NCBI GenBank assembly: GCA_030696435.1
Contig: JAUYSF010000143.1
Location: 1-9,593, forward strand
Length of the DNA: 9,593 nucleotides
Direction: 5' to 3'
Source of the DNA: Desulfoprunum sp.
GTDB lineage: Bacteria > Desulfobacterota > Desulfobulbia > Desulfobulbales > Desulfocapsaceae
The translations under genes and the position numbers were made by a program. This document shows, in pieces, positions 4,961-9,593 of the stretch (position 1 is the first letter of the stretch; the number at the start of each line of letters is the position of its first letter). The notes beneath the pieces are model-generated. The model was not told the DNA's origin and made no database searches. It worked only from the letters and a program-made list of their open reading frames with translations.

Positions 4961-7195
4961 ATGCTAAAAAATCTGAAACTGACAACGAAACTTCTGGGTT
5001 CCTTCCTGGTCGTCCTGGCAATTATGGTGATCGTCGGAGTGGTTGGCTACCGGGCAATGATGGGCGTTGCCGACAGATCAGACAAGACCGTGGACATCGG
5101 CACCATCGTCCAGTTGATCCTCGAAACCCGCCAGCAGGAGAAGAATTTTTTCATCAGAAAAGACGAAGAATCCTTGAAAAAGCAGGGTGAGAGCATCGCT
5201 AAACTGTTTGAACAGGTAAAAACCACCACTGCTAAATTCACCCAGCAGGCCAACAAAGACCAGATGACCAGCGTGGAAAACGACGTTAAAGCCTACCAGG
5301 CGGCCTTTCTGCAATATGTTGATTTGAATAAGCAAGGCGATGCCTTACTCGCCAAAGCAGCTGAGGCAGGCCGGGCTATCGTCATCGAGACTGACAAAAT
5401 GGTGACCAGCCAGAAAGAGAAACTTATCGCTGCCGCAAAGGAGACCTCCGGCAAAATTAACGATTATGTTAAGTCTGCGACCGATCCCATTTCATCAGCT
5501 CAGATCACGAAAATCCAGCGAGAATCCGAAGAGATGATCCTTGACAGGATCGAGAAAATCAGCGACGCCGAACAGATTGTCAAACTGCTGATGAGCGCCA
5601 GAATAGACGCGAAAGAATTCATCATCTACAACGGCGCAAAAGAGTGGAAAGACAAACAGGACGCCGATATCAAGGCGATCAAGGATTTGGTCGTGAGCCT
5701 GAAGTCCCGTTTTAAACAACAAGCCAATATTGATCAAGCCGAAGCGATTCTGGCCGGTATCATCGCCTATGACAATTCATTTGATACGTATGCCGATCTG
5801 ATTACCAAGAAGAAAGAGGCGGAAACCAAGATGATCGAGTTGGCCCGCAATGCCCAGAAGACCTGTGCTGAAGCCATGGTCGATCAGAAGGCCAAGATGC
5901 ATTCCCAGATATCATCGGCCAATACCCTCCTGATAACATCCTGTGTCATTGCCTTTATTATCGGAATGCTCCTGGCCCTCATGATCACCCGTGGAATTAC
6001 CGGGCCGGTGGCGAAAGTGGTACAGATGATCGAAGAGATCAGCAAGGGCCGTCTAACCTTGCGGCTCAAACTCGACAGCGGCGATGAAATCGGCGAAATG
6101 GCCGCCACCATGGACCGTTTTGCCGATCATATGCAGGCCGAGTTGGTGACAGGTCTTGAGAAACTGGCAGCCGGCGATCTCACCTTCACCCCTGCCCCCC
6201 ATGACGCCCAGGATGTCATCGGCAATTCTCTGGCCAAGACCTTCGAGGACCTGACGCGGATCGTCTCTGAGATTTCGCTGGCCACCAGTCAGATCGCCTC
6301 GGGCTCCGACCAGGTCTCCTCAACCAGTCAGTCCCTGTCCCAGGGAGCAACCGAACAGGCCGCCTCGATCGAAGAGATCAGCAGCTCAATGACCGAGATT
6401 GCCTCCCAGACCAAGACCAATGCCGAAAACGCCGCCGAGGCCAACCGACTTGCATCTCTTGCCAAAAAAGACGCCGAGTCCGGCAACGAGCAGATGCAGG
6501 GTATGCTCCAGGCCATGACCGACATCAGCGACTCCGGCCGCAATATCTCCAAGATCATCAAGGTCATCGACTAGATCGCCTTCCAGACCAATCTGCTGGC
6601 CCTGAACGCCGCAGTCGAGGCGGCCCGGGCCGGACAGCACGGCAAGGGCTTTGCCGTGGTGGCGGAAGAGGTGCGCAATCTGGCAGCACGCAGTGCCAAG
6701 GCGGCCCGCGAGACCTCCGAACTGATTGAGGGATCGGTACTGAAGACCCAGCGCGGCACCGAGATGGCCGACCTGACCTCTGCCTCGCTTGCCAAAATCG
6801 TCGAGGGCGTGAGCAAGGTCACCGACATCATCGCCGAGATCTCCCATGCCTCGCATGAGCAGTCCCAGGGCATCAGCCAGACCAACGAGGGCCTGGCCCA
6901 GGTTGATCAGGTTATCCAGGCTAATACCGCAGCAGCCGAAGAGGGCGCCGCAGCAGCCGAAGAGCTGTCTTCCCAGGCTGATCAGATGCGCCATCTGGTC
7001 TCACGATTCCGGCTCAAGGGCCAGCAGGATATGTCCTACTCTCACACACCGAAGATGAAGCGTCCGGTGGTACAGCGGATTGCCGCCCCGACATCAGGAA
7101 GGGCGATCTGGGGTGAGAGTGTCCAGCAGTCAGGCGGACGAGTCAATCCCGCCGAGGTCATCGCCCTCGATGACAGCGAATTCGGCAAATATTGA
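4961..7195 (+). pseudogene. Methyl-accepting chemotaxis protein (HBM sensor), interrupted by in-frame TAG
   Basis: This would be a 744-residue transmembrane chemoreceptor, but codon 538 (6572-6574) is TAG, leaving a 537-residue product. The N-terminus has TM1 (about 11-30). The outer region (about 31-322) fits a helical bimodular (HBM) domain: two similar motifs, ETRQQEKNFFIRKDEE (55-70) and SARIDAKEFIIYNG (212-225), lie in separate helical modules. TM2 is about 323-343. A HAMP follows (344-392), then a second HAMP-like unit (about 397-440), methylation helix residues around [11 protein letters not shown] (462-472), and then the stop at the first Glu of the signalling tip. The frame resumes without further damage through [13 protein letters not shown] to the tail DDSEFGKY and TGA. 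The intact paralogue at 7294 has GAG there, so a single G-to-T change explains the stop. GAGG six bases before ATG supports the start. A nonsense mutation, a sequencing error or readthrough are all possible. The truncated protein could not couple to CheA/CheW. Confidence 0.9.
5990..7195 (+). repeat. Direct repeat copy 1: receptor signalling half
   Basis: The HAMP-to-tail half of the first receptor is repeated in the second at an offset of 2312 bases around the tip. Across 149 aligned residues after the TAG (539-687) only ten differ, and long nucleotide stretches are identical. The sensory halves show no similarity. Confidence 0.85.
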
Positions 7196-7205
7196 TGTGG
7201 TTCCG

Positions 7206-7231
7206 TTGAAGGTGATATCCGTCTTTATAAT
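7206..7231 (+). promoter_or_regulatory. Candidate promoter for the second receptor gene
   Basis: A perfect TATAAT (7226-7231) lies in an AT-rich spacer 63 nt before the GTG start. The best -35-like hexamer, TTGAAG (7206-7211), is only 14 bp away, shorter than normal, so the call is weak. It could allow transcription independent of the upstream receptor. Confidence 0.3.
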
Positions 7232-7280
7232 ATAACTGTGGCTGAGAAAACTGGTTCATTCAAAATTATCTAGTTATCAG

Positions 7281-7287
7281 AGGGAGG
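7281..7287 (+). promoter_or_regulatory. Ribosome binding site of the second receptor gene
   Basis: AGGGAGG lies 6 nt before a GTG codon at 7294. It decides for the GTG start, which places TM1 right after a short basic N-terminus. Confidence 0.8.
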
Positions 7288-7293
7288 ATTATT

Positions 7294-9498
7294 GTGAAAA
7301 AACTAACCTTAGGCCTCAAATTTGCCATCGGTTTTGGTCTACTGCTTGTCATGATAAGTATGGTGGCCCTGTGGTCTTTTACCGGCATCAAGGGCATTGT
7401 CGGCAATGCCAATGAAGTCATCAGCGGCAATAAATTACGGGGTGAAATAACCCAGCGGGAAGTCGATCATCTGAACTGGGTGGCCCAGGTCAATGCCCTG
7501 CTTACCGACGAGCATATTACCGAGCTAAAGGTCCAGACGGATCCGCACAAGTGTGGTTTTGGCGAATGGTATTACGGTGAAGGGCGCAGGCAGGCCGAGG
7601 CGCTCATTCCCTCCCTCAAACCCATCCTGGCAGCCATCGAAGAGCCCCATACCCTGCTGCATCAATCGGCCGAAAAAATTGGCAAGGTTTTCCGCCGTGC
7701 CAATCCGGCACTGCCGGGTCTGATCGCCGCACGCATGGTCGATCATTTAAAATGGGCCGATACGGTCCGGGATGCCTTCCTGACAAACAGCGATTCACTC
7801 AAGGTGGAAACGAATCCCGAGCTCTGCGCCCTTGGCAAATGGCTGCAAACCGAACAGGGAAAGGCGGCATATCAGGGCGGTAGCGCCGAATTCAAAAAGG
7901 CCTGGGACACCATGGTTGCCAGCCACAGCAAGCTCCACCAAAGTGCGGAGTCGCTCATCACCGCCTTCAACAAAAAGGAGACCCGGCCCGAAGCCTTGAG
8001 TCTTTTTCAGGGCACAATCCTGCCCATCCTGCACGAAACCCTGACCCACCTAAAATCTCTGCAGACCATTGCTGAGCAGGATATGAGCGGTATGCAGGAA
8101 GCAGACAGAATTTTTGCCACGGAGACCCAAGTCAACCTGAAGAAGGTCCAGGGACTCCTCAAGCAGATCACCGAGACGGTCACAGAAAAGGTCATGACCG
8201 ATGAGCAGATGGTCAGTGCCGCCGAGAACACCAACCGGGCAGTCATGATCATCAGCATTATTGCCCTGTTGTTCGGCCTTTCGGTGGCAATTTATCTGAC
8301 TCGTTCGATAACCCTGCCACTCAACAAGGCCATGCTCATGCTGACGGAACTGGGCAAGGGCCGGCTCGGTATGCGCCTGAAAATGGATCGGGCCGATGAA
8401 ATCGGTCAGATGGCCGCAACCATGGACCAGTTCGCCGATCATATGCAGGCCGAGATGGTGACGGGGCTCCAAAAGCTGGCAGCCGGCGATCTCACCTTCA
8501 CCCCAAGCCCCCACGACGCGCAGGATGTTATCGGCAACTCTCTGGCCAAGACCTTTACCGATCTGAGCCGAATCGTCAGTGAGATTTCCCTTGCGACCAG
8601 CCAGATCGCCTCGGGTTCCGACCAGGTTTCTTCCACCAGCCAGTCCTTGTCTCAGGGGGCAACGGAACAGGCCGCCTCGATCGAGCAGATCAGCAGCTCG
8701 ATGACCGAGATCGCCTCCCAGACCAAGACCAATGCCGAAAATGCCAGAGAGGCCAGCCGCCTCGCCACGCTGGCCAAAAACGATGCCGAAATCGGCAACG
8801 AGCAGATGCAGGGCATGCTCCAGGCCATGAACGATATCAGTGATTCAGGCCGCAATATCTCCAAGATCATCAAGGTCATCGATGAGATCGCCTTCCAGAC
8901 CAATCTCCTGGCCCTCAACGCGGCGGTTGAGGCCGCTCGCGCCGGCCAGCACGGCAAGGGTTTTGCCGTGGTGGCGGAAGAGGTGCGCAATCTGGCGGCC
9001 AGAAGCGCCAAGGCGGCCCGCGAGACCTCCGAGCTGATCGAAGGCTCGGTACTCAAAACCGAGCGCGGCAAAGAGATGGCCGATCTGACCTCGGTTTCCC
9101 TGCAGAAGATTGTCGGCGGCGTGAGCAAGGTCACCGACATTATCGCCGAGATCTCCCATGCCTCAAACGATCAGGCCAAGGGCATCGGCCAGACCAATGA
9201 AGGTCTGGCCCAGGTCGATCAGGTCATCCAGGCCAATACCGCCGCTGCCGAAGAAGGTGCCGCTGCCGCCGAAGAGCTGTCCTCCCAGGCCGATCAGATG
9301 CGGCATCTGGTGTCCCGCTTCCGGCTCAAGGGCCAGGATATGTCCGCCACGCAACCACCGAAGATCAAACGTCCGGTACAGCGGCTTGCCGCCCCGGCAA
9401 GAGGAAAAACCGGCTGGGGTGAAGCCCCTCCGTCGGGCGACCGGGCCAATCCCGCCGCTATCATCGCCCTTGATGACAGCGAGTTCGGTAAGTATTAG
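7294..9498 (+). CDS. Methyl-accepting chemotaxis protein with tandem N-terminal CZB zinc-binding domains
   Basis: This intact 734-residue chemoreceptor has TM1 about 9-27. Two CZB (chemoreceptor zinc-binding) modules follow, each with the expected 3-His/1-Cys ligands: H59, C87 (in CGFGEW), H119, H123; and H151, C178 (in CALGKW), H211, H215. In characterised CZB proteins these residues bind zinc, and the Cys can sense oxidants such as HOCl. A helical stretch (about 235-312) leads to TM2 (about 316-336). Then come HAMP (337-386), a second HAMP-like unit (about 390-430), methylation helices ([11 protein letters not shown] 455-465 and the Ala/Glu-rich 648-664), the tip [20 protein letters not shown] (531-550) and a flexible tail ending DDSEFGKY. 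The topology puts both CZB modules outside the inner membrane, whereas the best-known CZB receptors are cytoplasmic. It is the only intact receptor here. The stop is TAG. Confidence 0.95.
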   Translation: MKKLTLGLKFAIGFGLLLVMISMVALWSFTGIKGIVGNANEVISGNKLRGEITQREVDHLNWVAQVNALLTDEHITELKVQTDPHKCGFGEWYYGEGRRQAEALIPSLKPILAAIEEPHTLLHQSAEKIGKVFRRANPALPGLIAARMVDHLKWADTVRDAFLTNSDSLKVETNPELCALGKWLQTEQGKAAYQGGSAEFKKAWDTMVASHSKLHQSAESLITAFNKKETRPEALSLFQGTILPILHETLTHLKSLQTIAEQDMSGMQEADRIFATETQVNLKKVQGLLKQITETVTEKVMTDEQMVSAAENTNRAVMIISIIALLFGLSVAIYLTRSITLPLNKAMLMLTELGKGRLGMRLKMDRADEIGQMAATMDQFADHMQAEMVTGLQKLAAGDLTFTPSPHDAQDVIGNSLAKTFTDLSRIVSEISLATSQIASGSDQVSSTSQSLSQGATEQAASIEQISSSMTEIASQTKTNAENAREASRLATLAKNDAEIGNEQMQGMLQAMNDISDSGRNISKIIKVIDEIAFQTNLLALNAAVEAARAGQHGKGFAVVAEEVRNLAARSAKAARETSELIEGSVLKTERGKEMADLTSVSLQKIVGGVSKVTDIIAEISHASNDQAKGIGQTNEGLAQVDQVIQANTAAAEEGAAAAEELSSQADQMRHLVSRFRLKGQDMSATQPPKIKRPVQRLAAPARGKTGWGEAPPSGDRANPAAIIALDDSEFGKY
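8302..9498 (+). repeat. Direct repeat copy 2: receptor signalling half
   Basis: This is the partner of the 5990-7195 copy. It carries the intact GAG (8884-8886) where the other has TAG, so gene conversion from here could restore the broken receptor. Confidence 0.85.
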
Positions 9499-9576
9499 GG
9501 CCGGAGGTTCTTGAGCTTGAGAGGCCAGAAAGCAAACCTGGCATACACTCCACCGCTACAGACGGAGACGACAGAC

Positions 9577-9593
9577 ATGGGCAATGAAATCCT
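9577..9593 (+). CDS. Possible start of the next gene (cut by window edge)
   Basis: An ATG at 9577 follows GGAG by 9 nt and encodes MGNEI before the window ends. It is on the same strand, 78 nt after the receptor gene, and could be the next che-operon gene. Five codons are too few to identify it. Confidence 0.35.

Noticed and set aside
6386..6994. 202-codon minus-strand ORF rich in Gly, Leu and Asp opposite the first receptor
   Set aside because: It is a shadow of the repetitive Ala/Glu/Gln coiled coil of the receptor. A similar shadow appears opposite the second receptor (8652-9159).
9496..9593. Open frame continuing past the TAG of the second receptor to the window end
   Set aside because: The first receptor ends at the same residue with TGA, so the TAG is the natural stop. 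About 30 open codons is not evidence of readthrough.

Overview
This window is a chemosensory gene cluster. Its makeup suggests a flagellated or chemosensory anaerobe of the Desulfobacterota (former Deltaproteobacteria), perhaps near Desulfobulbales. That placement is an inference from gene style: a CheA with two HPt domains, chemoreceptors with tandem HAMP-like units, a helical-bimodular sensor and tandem zinc-binding CZB sensors. Nothing in the window fixes the taxon.

Layout. The left part reads on the minus strand. cheA (1..2280, C-terminus cut by the window edge) lies downstream of a J-domain gene (2701..3552), with a 420-base spacer between them that holds two hairpins. A short divergent region (3553..3850) holds candidate promoters, one strong plus-strand Rho-independent terminator and a further hairpin. 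The right part reads on the plus strand: a small receiver-like protein of unknown function (3890..4264), cheW (4368..4877), a chemoreceptor gene broken by an in-frame TAG (4961..7195), an intact chemoreceptor gene (7294..9498) and the possible start of another gene (9577).

How the parts fit. The two receptors would signal through CheW to the CheA kinase. They share almost the same cytoplasmic half (tandem HAMP, methylation helices, signalling tip, C-terminal tail) but have unrelated sensory halves. One carries a helical bimodular ligand-binding domain. The other carries two CZB zinc/redox modules between its membrane segments. No cheY, cheB, cheR or cheD is visible here.

Most notable points: (1) the TAG in the first receptor falls exactly at the first Glu of the signalling tip, and the downstream frame is fully preserved; (2) CheA carries, where a P2 domain is often found, two 24-residue units matching the MshEN c-di-GMP-binding pattern; (3) the neighbouring J-domain protein ends in four such units at a regular 28-29 residue period; (4) the small protein before cheW looks like a receiver fold without the phosphorylation residues; (5) near-identical hairpin sequences flank the J-domain gene in opposite orientation.
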